NCBI RefSeq assembly: GCF_015163075.1
Contig: NZ_JADDXU010000019.1
Coordinates: 62,001 to 126,000, forward strand
DNA length: 64,000 nt
Direction: 5' to 3'
From: Streptomyces justiciae
Lineage (GTDB): Bacteria > Actinomycetota > Actinomycetes > Streptomycetales > Streptomycetaceae
Below are positions 52,955 through 61,644 of the stretch, piece after piece. The notes beneath the pieces are model-generated. The model was not told the origin of the DNA and did no database searches. It saw nothing but the letters and a program-made list of their open reading frames with translations. Both the position numbers and the translations under genes were made by a program. Position 1 is the first letter of the stretch; each line of letters opens with the position of its first letter.

Positions 52955-52979
52955 CCTTTCCTAACCCCTTGTCGAAAGG
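52955..52979 (+). promoter_or_regulatory. Candidate ROK operator, copy 1 (before the ROK gene)
   Basis: Inverted arms CCTTTC (52955-52960) and GAAAGG (52974-52979) flank a 13-bp spacer with the core AACCCCTTG. The same layout and core recur upstream of the ABC importer. It lies 75 bp before the ROK start, next to a perfect palindrome CTTTATAAAG (52943-52952). Confidence 0.65.
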
Positions 52980-53053
52980 TCGCGGCGGTCATAGCCTTGC
53001 CGCGCGCCGGTGCCGACGTCGTCCCGGCATGAGCGAAGGGACGGGGCTACCCG

Positions 53054-54298
53054 GTGAAGCGCACCTCACGTGACATCCGCACCGCGAACCGCTACGAGGT
53101 GCTGCGCCAGATCATCGCCGCATCGCCCACCTCCCGGCAGGAGCTGGCGGCCGCCACCGGGCTGAGCCTCGCCACCGTCGCCACGCTCGTCGGTGAGCTG
53201 CTCGACCTGCGGATGATCACGGAGGTCGGGTTCGAGGACTCGGCGGGCGGCCGCCCCCGGGGACTGGTCGCGGTCAACGCGTCGGGCGGCGCGCTGATCG
53301 GCGTCGACATCGCGGAGACGTACGTCCATGTCGAGCTGTTCGACCTCGGGCTGAACGTGCTCGCGCGCGCCGAGGAGGACGTCCGGCCGAGCGAGAGCCG
53401 GCCCGAGCAGGTGGTCGGGCATGTCGCCGCGGTCGTCGGCTCGGTGGTCGCGCAGGCCGGGATCGAGGGGGCGCGGGTCCTGGGGGTCGGGGTGAGTGTG
53501 CCGGGCCAGGTGGACCGGGCCACCGGTATCTCGGAGTACGCGCCCAACTGGGACTGGCACGACGTGCCGCTGCTCGACCTGCTGACCGAGCACATCGCCT
53601 ACCCCCTCTACCTCGACAACCCGTTGCGCGCCTCGGCGGTCGCCGAGCTGTGGTTCGGGGCGGCGCGCGGGCGCGGGGACGCCGTGGTGGTCAACCTCGG
53701 CACCGGCGTGGGCTCCGGGCTGATCCTCGGCGGCGGGCTGCACCGGGGCGTCAGCAACAGCGCCGGGGAGTGGGGCCACACCACCATCGTGCTGGACGGC
53801 CGGCTGTGCCGCTGCGGCAAGAACGGGTGCGTGGAGGCGTACGTCGGCGCGTCCGGGATCATGCTGACGCTGCGCGAGTCGAGCGCCGACAGTCCGCTGC
53901 TGCACCCGGAGGACCAGACGGCGACGATCGCCGCGCTGGCGCGGGGGCTGGCCGAGCGGGACCCGGTGGCGGTCAAGGTGGTCCGCGACACCGTCCGTTA
54001 TCTGGGTGCCGGCATCGCCGACCTGGTCAACCTGTTCAACCCGGAAGTGGTCGTGCTCAGCAGCTGGGTCGCGGCCGCCCTCGGCGAGCCCCTGGTCGAG
54101 GAGGTGCGCGGGGCCGTCGCCCGGCACGCGCTGCCCCGGCCCAACGCCGCCACCGAGATCGTCCTCTCCCCGATCCCCACCGACCCGGTGTGCCTGGGCG
54201 CGGCCACGTTCGCGCTCGAAGGGGCACTGCAGTCGGTCGGGCAGAGGCAGCAGAAACGCACCCCGTCGGCGCGAGCCAAAGCACACCACCGGCAGTAA
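53054..54298 (+). CDS. ROK-family transcriptional regulator
   Basis: A 414-residue repressor-type ROK protein. The N-terminal winged helix (about 19-60) has SRQELAAATGLSLATVATLV. The kinase-like domain carries the glycine-rich NLGTGVGSGLILGG and the ROK zinc motif GEWGHTTIVLDGRLCRCGKN, C-x-C-x4-C, at about 237-257. ROK regulators bind sugars or sugar phosphates. It lies directly upstream of the ABC importer and beta-galactosidase genes, and the same inverted-repeat motif precedes it and them, so it is probably their autoregulated controller. GTG 53054. Confidence 0.92.
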   Translation: MKRTSRDIRTANRYEVLRQIIAASPTSRQELAAATGLSLATVATLVGELLDLRMITEVGFEDSAGGRPRGLVAVNASGGALIGVDIAETYVHVELFDLGLNVLARAEEDVRPSESRPEQVVGHVAAVVGSVVAQAGIEGARVLGVGVSVPGQVDRATGISEYAPNWDWHDVPLLDLLTEHIAYPLYLDNPLRASAVAELWFGAARGRGDAVVVNLGTGVGSGLILGGGLHRGVSNSAGEWGHTTIVLDGRLCRCGKNGCVEAYVGASGIMLTLRESSADSPLLHPEDQTATIAALARGLAERDPVAVKVVRDTVRYLGAGIADLVNLFNPEVVVLSSWVAAALGEPLVEEVRGAVARHALPRPNAATEIVLSPIPTDPVCLGAATFALEGALQSVGQRQQKRTPSARAKAHHRQ

Positions 54299-54322
54299 CC
54301 CCGGCCACCGGAAAAGGGGGTC

Positions 54323-54379
54323 GCGGGCCGCCGGGACGGCGGTCCGCACCTCGTGACGTCCGGCATCCCGAACGTCACG
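54323..54379 (+). terminator. Tandem hairpins after the ROK gene
   Basis: Two hairpins follow the ROK stop. The first has 10-bp arms with one G-T pair (54323-54332 and 54338-54347); the second has 8-bp perfect arms (54352-54359 and 54372-54379). They probably end the ROK transcript before the importer promoter. Confidence 0.6.
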
Positions 54380-54395
54380 CAACGCTTCGAACAGA

Positions 54396-54418
54396 CTTCG
54401 TCCAACCCCTTGCCGAAG
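54396..54418 (+). promoter_or_regulatory. Candidate ROK operator, copy 2 (before the ABC importer)
   Basis: Arms CTTCG (54396-54400) and CGAAG (54414-54418) flank a 13-bp spacer holding AACCCCTTG, the same core as the site at 52955-52979. It lies 89 bp before the substrate-binding protein start. A second partial AGCCGAAG follows at 54423-54430. Confidence 0.65.
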
Positions 54419-54506
54419 CCTTAGCCGAAGGTTAACGTCCCGCACCGCAACTCCTTTTGAGCCATTGGCGCTGAGCCGCAGCCGTACTCGAGACAAGGAC
54501 GTCAGC

Positions 54507-55763
54507 ATGTCGGCATTGAGCAACAACAACTGGTCCCGCCGATCCCTCTTCCGGGCCGCAGCGGGTATGGCGGCCGCCGGCTCGCTGGCCGCGTGCGGCG
54601 GCAACACCGGCCGGAGCAGCTCTGGCGACAGCCTGGTGCAGTACTTCCACGCGTACGGCGAGGCGGGCACCGAGCAGGCCATCAAGCGGTACGCCAAGGC
54701 CTACAAGGACGCCAACGTCACGACCCAGTGGATCACCGGCAGCAACTTCGAGAACAAGCTGTTCCCGGCCCTGCTCACCAAGAACGCCCCCGACGTCTTC
54801 GAGTTCCACCCGCAGCTTCAGCTGGTGACGAGCGGTCAGGTCGCGGACCTGTCCGACATCATCAACCCGGTCAAGGACGACTTCAACCCGGCCGACATCG
54901 CCTCCCACACGGTCGACGGGAAGATATACGGCGTCCGGATGATCGACGACCCGCAGTTCTTCTACTACCGTCCCTCGCTGTTCGAGAAGGCGAAGGTCGA
55001 GGTCCCCCAGACGCTGGAGGAGCTGATCGAGGCCGTCAACAAGCTGACGACGGACAAGGTCAAGGGCGCCTTCCTCGGCAACGACATCACGCCGGTCCAG
55101 AGCCCGCTGATCTGGTCGGCCGGCGCGGACACCCTGAACGAGAAGAACGAGATCGCGTACCACACGGACGCCGTGGCCGAGGGCCTGGGCCAGCTCCGCA
55201 AGCTGTTCACCAGCGGCAACCTGCTGCTCGACGCCCCCGCCGACTGGTGGGACCCCTCCGCCTTCACGCAGGGTCTGACGGCGATCCAGTGGTGCGGCAT
55301 GTGGGCCATGCCGGTCATCCAGAAGGCGCTCGGCGACGACGTCGGCATCTTCCCCTTCCCGAAGGTCGGCTCGGCCGGCAAGTTCTCGGTCACCAACGGC
55401 GGTTGGTCGATGTTCGTCAACGCCAAGGGCGACAACGTCGACGCGGCCAAGGAATACGTCAAGTGGCTGTGGATCGACCAGAAGGAGTACCAGGAGGACT
55501 GGGCGCTCTCCTACGGCTTCCACATCCCGCCGCGCACCTCGATCGCGCAGTCGGCGACCAAGCTCAAGTCGGGTCTGCCGGCCGAGGGCGTCAAGCTCTT
55601 CAGCGAGTACGGGCACTTCGACAACATCGGCTGGACGCAGGCCATGATCGCCGCGGTCAACGACGTGATCGCCAACTCCGTGCGCAAGGGCGGCAGCCCG
55701 GAGGCCGCGCTGGACGCCTGTGACAAGAAGGTCAACGCCGAGCTCAAGAAGCTCTTCGGATAG
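54507..55763 (+). CDS. ABC sugar importer, substrate-binding lipoprotein
   Basis: A 418-residue extracellular solute-binding protein (family 1). The export signal combines a Tat-type motif SRRSLFRA (residues 10-17) with a lipobox ending in Cys30 (SLAAC), so it should be a Tat-exported lipoprotein. The mature part has the usual two-lobe features (PDVFEFHPQLQLV, GLTAIQWCGMWAMPV). It heads an operon with two permeases and a GH2 beta-galactosidase, so its ligand is likely a beta-galactoside or a galactan-derived oligosaccharide. ATG 54507 is chosen from the signal; AAGGAC is upstream. Confidence 0.92.
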   Translation: MSALSNNNWSRRSLFRAAAGMAAAGSLAACGGNTGRSSSGDSLVQYFHAYGEAGTEQAIKRYAKAYKDANVTTQWITGSNFENKLFPALLTKNAPDVFEFHPQLQLVTSGQVADLSDIINPVKDDFNPADIASHTVDGKIYGVRMIDDPQFFYYRPSLFEKAKVEVPQTLEELIEAVNKLTTDKVKGAFLGNDITPVQSPLIWSAGADTLNEKNEIAYHTDAVAEGLGQLRKLFTSGNLLLDAPADWWDPSAFTQGLTAIQWCGMWAMPVIQKALGDDVGIFPFPKVGSAGKFSVTNGGWSMFVNAKGDNVDAAKEYVKWLWIDQKEYQEDWALSYGFHIPPRTSIAQSATKLKSGLPAEGVKLFSEYGHFDNIGWTQAMIAAVNDVIANSVRKGGSPEAALDACDKKVNAELKKLFG

Positions 55764-55783
55764 ACCGGCGGACGGACCTCGAC

Positions 55784-56749
55784 ATGTCGACCACCACCAA
55801 GATCGACCTCGCGAACCCCGCCCCGGCCAAGCCTGCGAAGGCGCGGCCGCGGCGGGGCCTGCGGGCCAACGCCACGCTCAACTTCTGGCTGTTCACCGGG
55901 CCCTTCCTCATCGGCCTGATCGTCTTCGTGTTCGTGCCGATGGGCTGGAGCATCTACCTCAGCTTCTTCGAGGCCCGCTTCACCGTCTCGCCGAGCAGCT
56001 TCATCGGCTTCGACAACTACCGGGCGATCCTCGACAACCCCGACTTCACCGGGGCGCTGGTCACCTTCACCGTCTTCGCCGCGTTCATCGTGCCCACCAC
56101 CTGGGCGCTCTCGCTGGGCCTGGCGCTGCTGGTGCACCGCATCCGGTTCATGAAGGCGTTCTTCCGGTCGGTGTTCTTCCTGCCGACCGCCGTGTCCTAC
56201 GTGGCCGCCGCGCTGATCTGGAAGATGTCCATCTTCAACGGCGTCCGCTTCGGCATGGCGAACACGATCCTGAGCTGGTTCGGCGTCGACAACGTCGCCT
56301 GGCTCGCCAACCCCGACCCGCCCTGGTACTGGCTGGTCATCGTGACGCTGCGGCTGTGGCTGCAGGCCGGCTTCTACATGATCCTGTTCCTGGCGGCGCT
56401 GCAGAACATCCCGGCCGAGCTCTACGAGGCCGCGTCCATCGACGGCGCCAAGCCGGGCTGGCAGACCTTCCGGTACATCACCCTGCCGCAGCTGCGCGCC
56501 ACCTCCACCGCGGTGATCCTGCTCCTGCTGATCGCCGCCTACCAGGCCTTCGACGAGTTCTGGAACCTGCTGAGCAAGGCGACCTGGGGCCAGCCGCCGC
56601 TAGTCGAGCTGTACAAGACGGCACTGGGCGAGAACCAGGACTACGGCCAGGGCAGCGCGGGCGCGGTCATCCTGACCCTGCTCATCCTGATCATCACGCT
56701 GTTCCAGGGCAAGATCATGGGCTTCGGAAGGGGTGAGGAGTCCAAGTGA
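55784..56749 (+). CDS. ABC sugar importer permease 1 (MalF-like)
   Basis: A 321-residue inner-membrane permease with about six transmembrane helices. The EAA loop EAASIDGAKPGWQTFRYITL (near 225-245) contacts the ATPase. An N-terminal cytoplasmic extension of about 40 residues rich in Ala/Lys/Arg precedes the first helix. It starts 20 bp after the binding protein, and its stop overlaps the next permease start (GTGA). No ATPase is encoded in the operon, so a shared MsiK-type ATPase, as is usual in Streptomyces, is inferred. Confidence 0.93.
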   Translation: MSTTTKIDLANPAPAKPAKARPRRGLRANATLNFWLFTGPFLIGLIVFVFVPMGWSIYLSFFEARFTVSPSSFIGFDNYRAILDNPDFTGALVTFTVFAAFIVPTTWALSLGLALLVHRIRFMKAFFRSVFFLPTAVSYVAAALIWKMSIFNGVRFGMANTILSWFGVDNVAWLANPDPPWYWLVIVTLRLWLQAGFYMILFLAALQNIPAELYEAASIDGAKPGWQTFRYITLPQLRATSTAVILLLLIAAYQAFDEFWNLLSKATWGQPPLVELYKTALGENQDYGQGSAGAVILTLLILIITLFQGKIMGFGRGEESK

Positions 56750-57621
56750 CCACCACCGCACCTGACGTCAGGAAGACTCCCGCGAAGAAGAAGCGCGGCG
56801 GGGTCATCGGCAACACCGGCCTCTACATCGCCACCGGCGTCGCCGCCCTGCTGTTCCTGATCCCCTTCTATCTGATCGTCCGCAACGCCCTGATGACGGA
56901 CCCGGAGATCACGGGCGAGAACTGGAAGTGGTTCCCCACCGACATCCAGTGGGGCAACATCACCGAGCCGTTCAAGGACGAGACCGTCGACTTCGGCCGC
57001 GCCCTGTGGAACTCGTGGGTCGTCGCCCTCCTGCACACCAGCGGCATCCTGCTGATCTGCTCGCTCGCCGGTTACGGTCTGGCCCGCATCCCGTTCAAGC
57101 ACGCCAACAAGGTCTTCTACGCCGTCCTGGTCACCCTGATGATCCCGACCGCCGTGACCTTCGTGCCCAGCTTCGTGCTGGTGTCGTCGCTCGGCTGGGT
57201 GGACACCTACCGCGGTCTGATCATCCCGGGCCTCTTCAGTGGTTTCACCTGCTTCCTGTTCCGGCAGTACTTCCTGGGATTCCCCAAGGAGCTGGAGGAG
57301 GCGGCGCGCGTGGACGGACTCTCGTACTGGGGGGCGTACTGGCGGGTCGTCGTGCCCAACTCGCTGAACTTCTTCGCGGCCATGGCCACGATCACGTTCA
57401 TCAGCGGCTGGAACTCCTTCCTGTGGCCCCTGGTCATCGGCCAGGACCCCAGCGCCTGGACCATCCAGGTCGCGCTGTCCGCGTACATGACCAACCAGAC
57501 CGTGAACTACCACCTGATCTTCATGTCCACGGCCATCTCCATCCTGCCCCTGGTCCTGGTGTTCCTCTTCCTCCAGCGCTGGCTGGTGCAGGGGATCGCG
57601 CAGACCGGCATCAAGGGCTGA
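56746..57621 (+). CDS. ABC sugar importer permease 2 (MalG-like)
   Basis: A 291-residue permease with six transmembrane helices and the EAA motif EAARVDGLSYWGAYWRVVVP (near 185-205). The GTG start overlaps the preceding TGA, so it is coupled to permease 1. The end RWLVQGIAQTGIKG is typical of carbohydrate permeases of this type. It completes the translocation channel and is followed by the beta-galactosidase 28 bp later. Confidence 0.93.
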   Translation: MTTTAPDVRKTPAKKKRGGVIGNTGLYIATGVAALLFLIPFYLIVRNALMTDPEITGENWKWFPTDIQWGNITEPFKDETVDFGRALWNSWVVALLHTSGILLICSLAGYGLARIPFKHANKVFYAVLVTLMIPTAVTFVPSFVLVSSLGWVDTYRGLIIPGLFSGFTCFLFRQYFLGFPKELEEAARVDGLSYWGAYWRVVVPNSLNFFAAMATITFISGWNSFLWPLVIGQDPSAWTIQVALSAYMTNQTVNYHLIFMSTAISILPLVLVFLFLQRWLVQGIAQTGIKG

Positions 57622-57649
57622 CACCACTTCCCGAAAGACCTGGAGACCG

Positions 57650-60523
57650 ATGTCCTTCCGCACCACCGACGTCGACTACGTAGAGGACGTGTCACCGGGC
57701 AGCGGGGCTCTCCCGCCCCGCGCCTGGTACGCGTCCTCGGACGCCAAATCCCTTTCCTTGAACGGCAGCTGGCGCCTGAGGGTGTCCCCGACCGCCGACG
57801 CCGAGGACGACTCGTTCGCCGAGGAGGGATACGACGCCGGGGACTGGGCCGAGGTCACGGTCCCCGGGCACTGGGTCCTCCAGGGCGACGGGGCCTTCGG
57901 GAAGCCCATCTACACCAACCATCTCTACCCGTTCCCGGTGGACCCGCCGCACGTGCCGACGGAGAACCCGACCGGCGACCACCTGCACGTCTTCGACCTG
58001 CCGGCCGACTGGCCCGCGCTCGACGAGGGCGGTGCCGTCCTGCGTTTCGACGGCGTCGAGTCCTGCGCCCGTGTCTGGCTCAACGGCACGGACATCGGCG
58101 AGTTCAAGGGCTCGCGCCTCGCGCACGAGTTCGCGGTCGGGCATCTGCTGAAGCCGGCCGGCAACGTCCTCGCGGTCCGCGTCCACCAGTGGTCGGCCGG
58201 CTCCTACCTGGAGGACCAGGACCAGTGGTGGCTGCCCGGCATCTTCCGTGACGTCACCCTGCTGCACCGCCCGGCGGGCGGCGTCCTCGACTTCTTCGTG
58301 CACGCCGACTACGACCACGTGACCGGCGAGGGCACCCTGCGCGTCGACTCCGACGTCGACGGGCGGGTGCTCGTGCCGGCCCTGGACATCGATGTCGCGA
58401 CCGGTGAGCCGGTGACGGTGCCGGTCGAGCCGTGGAGCGCCGAGGCGCCGAAGCTGTACGACGGTGAACTGGTCACCGAGGGCGAGCGGGTGCCGCTGCG
58501 GATCGGCTTCCGCACAGTCGTCCTGGAGGACGGCCTCATCAAGGTCAACGGCCGGCCGATCCTCTTCAAGGGCGTCAACCGGCACGAGTGGCACCCGCGG
58601 ACGGGCCGCGCGCTGGACCTGGAGACCATGCGCGAGGACGTGCTGCTGATGAAGCGGCACAACCTCAACGCGGTCCGCACCTCGCACTACCCGCCGCACC
58701 CGGCCTTCCTGGACCTGTGCGACGAGTACGGCCTGTGGGTCATCGACGAGTGCGACCTGGAGACCCACGGTTTCACCGAGCAGGACTGGCGGGACAACCC
58801 CGTCGACGACGACCGCTGGACCCCGGCCCTCCTGGACCGCGCGGCCCGCGTGGTCGAGCGCGACAAGAACCACCCGTCGATCGTGTTCTGGTCGCTGGGC
58901 AACGAGGCCGGCACCGGCCGCGGCCTGACCGCCATGGCCGAGTGGATCCACCGCCGGGACACCTCGCGCCTCGTGCACTACGAGGGCGACTGGAACTGCC
59001 GTGACACGGACGTCTATTCGCGGATGTACGCCAACCACACCGAGGTCGAGGCCATCGGCAAGGAGCTCGACGGCGGCACCCTCAAGCGGCGTCAACTCCC
59101 CTTCATCCAGTGCGAGTACGGGCACGCCATGGGCAACGGCCCGGGCGGCATCGCCGACTACCAGGAGCTGTTCGAGAAGTACGACCGCATCCAGGGCGGC
59201 TTCATCTGGGAGTGGATCGACCACGGCATCGAGCACGCCGAGCTGGGCTACGCCTACGGCGGCGACTTCGGCGAGGAGCTGCACGACGGCAACTTCGTCT
59301 GCGACGGCCTGATCTTCCCCGACCGCACACCGTCCCCCGGGCTCGCCGAGTACAAGAAGGTCATCGAGCCGGTCCGCATCGAGGGCGACGGCGCCGACGG
59401 CACCGTACGCGTGACGAACAAGTACGACTTCGCCGATCTGTCGGCGCTCGCCTTCGACTGGTCGTACCAGGTGGACGGCGAGACGGTGGAGTCCGGCTCC
59501 CTGTCGGTGCCCGCACTGAAGCCGGGCGAGTCCGCCGATGTGAAGCTGCCCGAGCCGCCCGCTCACCAGGACGCCGCGGAGACCGGGTGGACGGTGCGGG
59601 CGACGCTCGCCGCCGACACGGCGTGGGGCGAGCGCGGGCACGAGGTGGCGTGGGGTCAGTTCCCTGGCTCCGTACGGGCGTTGCCGTCCGTGGCGGCCAC
59701 CGACGGACCCGTGCGCGACGGACGGACGATCACGCTCGGCCCGGCCGCGTTCGACGCCCGCACCGGCGCACTGCGGTCGATCGGCGGAGTGTCCGTCGAG
59801 GGGCCGCGCCTCGACGTGTGGCGGGCGCCCACCGACAACGACGAGGGCACCGAGTGGGTGTCGGGCATCCAGTACTCGGCGCTGTGGCGCACGCTGGGCC
59901 TGCACCGGATGCGGCACCGACTCGACGCGGTGGAGCTCACCGACGACGCGCTGACCGTGCGGACGCGGGTGGCGCCGGCCGCCCGTGAGGTGGGGCTGGC
60001 CACGGTGTACCGGTGGACCTCCGACGGCAGCCGGCTGAGGCTGACGGTGTCCGTGGTGCCCGAGGGCGACTGGAAGGTGCCGCTGCCCCGTCTCGGCATC
60101 CGGCTCGGACTCGCCGAGGCCGACGCGGTGACGTGGTTCGGCGGCGGTCCCGGCGAGGCGTACCCCGACACGAGGGCGGCGTCGCGCATCGGCCTGTGGA
60201 AGTCGACCGTGGACGGCCTCCAGACGCCGTACCTGCGTCCGCAGGAGAACGGCGCCCGGGGCGACGTCCGTTGGGCGGAGCTCGGCGGTCTGCGGATCGA
60301 GGGCGACCCGGAGTTCGCGTTCAGCGCCCGCCGCTGGACGAACGAACAGCTGGAGGCGGCCTCGCACCTGACCGACCTCAAGGCCGGGGACACGGTGTGG
60401 GTCAACCTCGACCACGGTCAGCACGGCGTCGGTTCGCAGTCGTGCGGGCCCGGCCCGCTGCCGCAGTACCAACTGACGGCCGCACCCGCCGAGTTCTCGT
60501 TCGTGTTCTCGACCGACGAGTAA
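57650..60523 (+). CDS. Beta-galactosidase, GH2 (LacZ type)
   Basis: A 957-residue glycoside hydrolase family 2 enzyme with the LacZ domain order: jelly-roll sugar-binding domain, Ig-like domain, TIM barrel and the Bgal_small_N domain. The acid/base is Glu419 (SLGNEAGTG) and the nucleophile Glu489 (PFIQCEYGHAMGNG). The C-terminal domain shows WFGGGPGEAYPDTRAASRIG. No signal peptide, so it hydrolyses imported galactosides in the cytoplasm. The N-terminus is cleanly placed by ATG 57650 with GGAGA upstream. It is the last gene of the ROK-controlled importer operon. Confidence 0.95.
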   Translation: MSFRTTDVDYVEDVSPGSGALPPRAWYASSDAKSLSLNGSWRLRVSPTADAEDDSFAEEGYDAGDWAEVTVPGHWVLQGDGAFGKPIYTNHLYPFPVDPPHVPTENPTGDHLHVFDLPADWPALDEGGAVLRFDGVESCARVWLNGTDIGEFKGSRLAHEFAVGHLLKPAGNVLAVRVHQWSAGSYLEDQDQWWLPGIFRDVTLLHRPAGGVLDFFVHADYDHVTGEGTLRVDSDVDGRVLVPALDIDVATGEPVTVPVEPWSAEAPKLYDGELVTEGERVPLRIGFRTVVLEDGLIKVNGRPILFKGVNRHEWHPRTGRALDLETMREDVLLMKRHNLNAVRTSHYPPHPAFLDLCDEYGLWVIDECDLETHGFTEQDWRDNPVDDDRWTPALLDRAARVVERDKNHPSIVFWSLGNEAGTGRGLTAMAEWIHRRDTSRLVHYEGDWNCRDTDVYSRMYANHTEVEAIGKELDGGTLKRRQLPFIQCEYGHAMGNGPGGIADYQELFEKYDRIQGGFIWEWIDHGIEHAELGYAYGGDFGEELHDGNFVCDGLIFPDRTPSPGLAEYKKVIEPVRIEGDGADGTVRVTNKYDFADLSALAFDWSYQVDGETVESGSLSVPALKPGESADVKLPEPPAHQDAAETGWTVRATLAADTAWGERGHEVAWGQFPGSVRALPSVAATDGPVRDGRTITLGPAAFDARTGALRSIGGVSVEGPRLDVWRAPTDNDEGTEWVSGIQYSALWRTLGLHRMRHRLDAVELTDDALTVRTRVAPAAREVGLATVYRWTSDGSRLRLTVSVVPEGDWKVPLPRLGIRLGLAEADAVTWFGGGPGEAYPDTRAASRIGLWKSTVDGLQTPYLRPQENGARGDVRWAELGGLRIEGDPEFAFSARRWTNEQLEAASHLTDLKAGDTVWVNLDHGQHGVGSQSCGPGPLPQYQLTAAPAEFSFVFSTDE

Positions 60524-60535
60524 GAAGACCATTAA

Positions 60536-60574
60536 TCGATTGACTGATTGATCGACTTTCCGACACCGTCGGAA
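60536..60574 (+). promoter_or_regulatory. AT-rich operator-like repeats before the ABC exporter
   Basis: TCGAT-10 bp-ATCGA (60536-60555) overlaps two TGATTGA-like units, followed by TTCCGAC-3 bp-GTCGGAA (60558-60574). The patch is markedly AT-rich for this genome. It may be a repressor site for the exporter. Confidence 0.45.
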
Positions 60575-60582
60575 CGTAGTCC

Positions 60583-60614
60583 GCGGCCGATCGGCGCTTC
60601 TGCCGATCGGCCGC
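60583..60614 (+). terminator. Hairpin between beta-galactosidase and ABC exporter
   Basis: A perfect 13-bp stem (60583-60595 with 60602-60614) and a 6-base loop, 60 bp after the beta-galactosidase stop. It would separate the two operons, but it lies only 34 bp before the exporter start and could also act in its leader. Confidence 0.65.
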
Positions 60615-60647
60615 AACTTCGTTGTGCCCAAAAGGAGTTGATGCCAC

Positions 60648-61643
60648 TTGGATGCCAGCATCGAGGTCCACGGACTGTCCCGTACCTTCCACACCACCGT
60701 CCGCCGTCCGGGCTTCACGGGAGCGGTCCGTTCCCTGGTGAACCCGGAGCGGGTCGCCAAGCACGCCGTCACCGACATCACCTTCGACGTCGCCCCCGGC
60801 GAACTCCTCGCCCTGCTCGGCCCGAACGGCGCCGGCAAGTCCACCACCATCAAGATGCTCACCGGCATCCTCACCCCCACCTCAGGGCACGCCCGGGTCG
60901 CGGGCGTGGTGCCGTACGAGGAACGGGAGCGCAACGCCCGTAACATCGGGGCGGTGTTCGGGCAGCGCACCCAGCTGTGGTGGGACCTGCCGGTGCGGGA
61001 GTCGTTCGCGATCCTGCGGGACATCTACGAGGTGCCGAAGGCCGAACACGCCGCCCGGCTCAAGGAGTTCGACGACCTCCTCGACCTGTCCTCCTTCTGG
61101 GACACCCGGGTGCGCCACCTCTCCCTCGGCCAGCGCGTGCGCAGCGACCTGGCCGCCGCCCTCCTCCACGATCCGCCGGTCGTCTTCCTGGACGAGCCCA
61201 CCATCGGCATGGACGTCGTGGTGAAGGAGCAGGTGCGGGAGTTTCTGCGGCACCAGGTGACCGAGCGCGGCCGGACCGTGCTGCTCACCACCCACGACAT
61301 GACCGAGGTCGAGCGGCTGGCGGAACGGGTCGTCCTCGTCAACCACGGGCGGCTCGTCCTGGACGGCACCCTCGACGAGATCCGCCGCAAGTTCGGCTCG
61401 ACCTGGCAGGTCCGGGCGACGCTGGCCGACGCGCACACGGAGGTCGCCCCGCTGCCGGGCATCGCCCTGCTCCAACGGACCGGTCCGCAGGTCGTGTTCG
61501 GTCCGGACGGCCCCGACGCCCCGACCGTGCACCAGGCGCTGAAGGCCGTCATCGAGCACCACGAGGTGACGGACATCGCCCTCGACGAGGCGGACCTCGA
61601 GGACGTGATGCGGGCCGCGTACGTCCATGTGGAAGAGGTCTGA
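60648..61643 (+). CDS. ABC-2 exporter ATPase
   Basis: A 331-residue ATPase. Walker A is GPNGAGKST at residues 58-66, the signature is LSLGQRVRSDL near 157, and Walker B is VVFLDEPTIGMDV near 175. It belongs to the ABC-2 (DrrA/COG4586-like) group. The start is TTG 60648 with AAGGAG about 10 bases upstream; a nearer ATG (60641) is out of frame. It is followed directly by two permeases. The transported substrate is unknown; proteins of this type export lipids, antibiotics or polysaccharides. Confidence 0.92.
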   Translation: MDASIEVHGLSRTFHTTVRRPGFTGAVRSLVNPERVAKHAVTDITFDVAPGELLALLGPNGAGKSTTIKMLTGILTPTSGHARVAGVVPYEERERNARNIGAVFGQRTQLWWDLPVRESFAILRDIYEVPKAEHAARLKEFDDLLDLSSFWDTRVRHLSLGQRVRSDLAAALLHDPPVVFLDEPTIGMDVVVKEQVREFLRHQVTERGRTVLLTTHDMTEVERLAERVVLVNHGRLVLDGTLDEIRRKFGSTWQVRATLADAHTEVAPLPGIALLQRTGPQVVFGPDGPDAPTVHQALKAVIEHHEVTDIALDEADLEDVMRAAYVHVEEV

Positions 61644-61644
61644 C

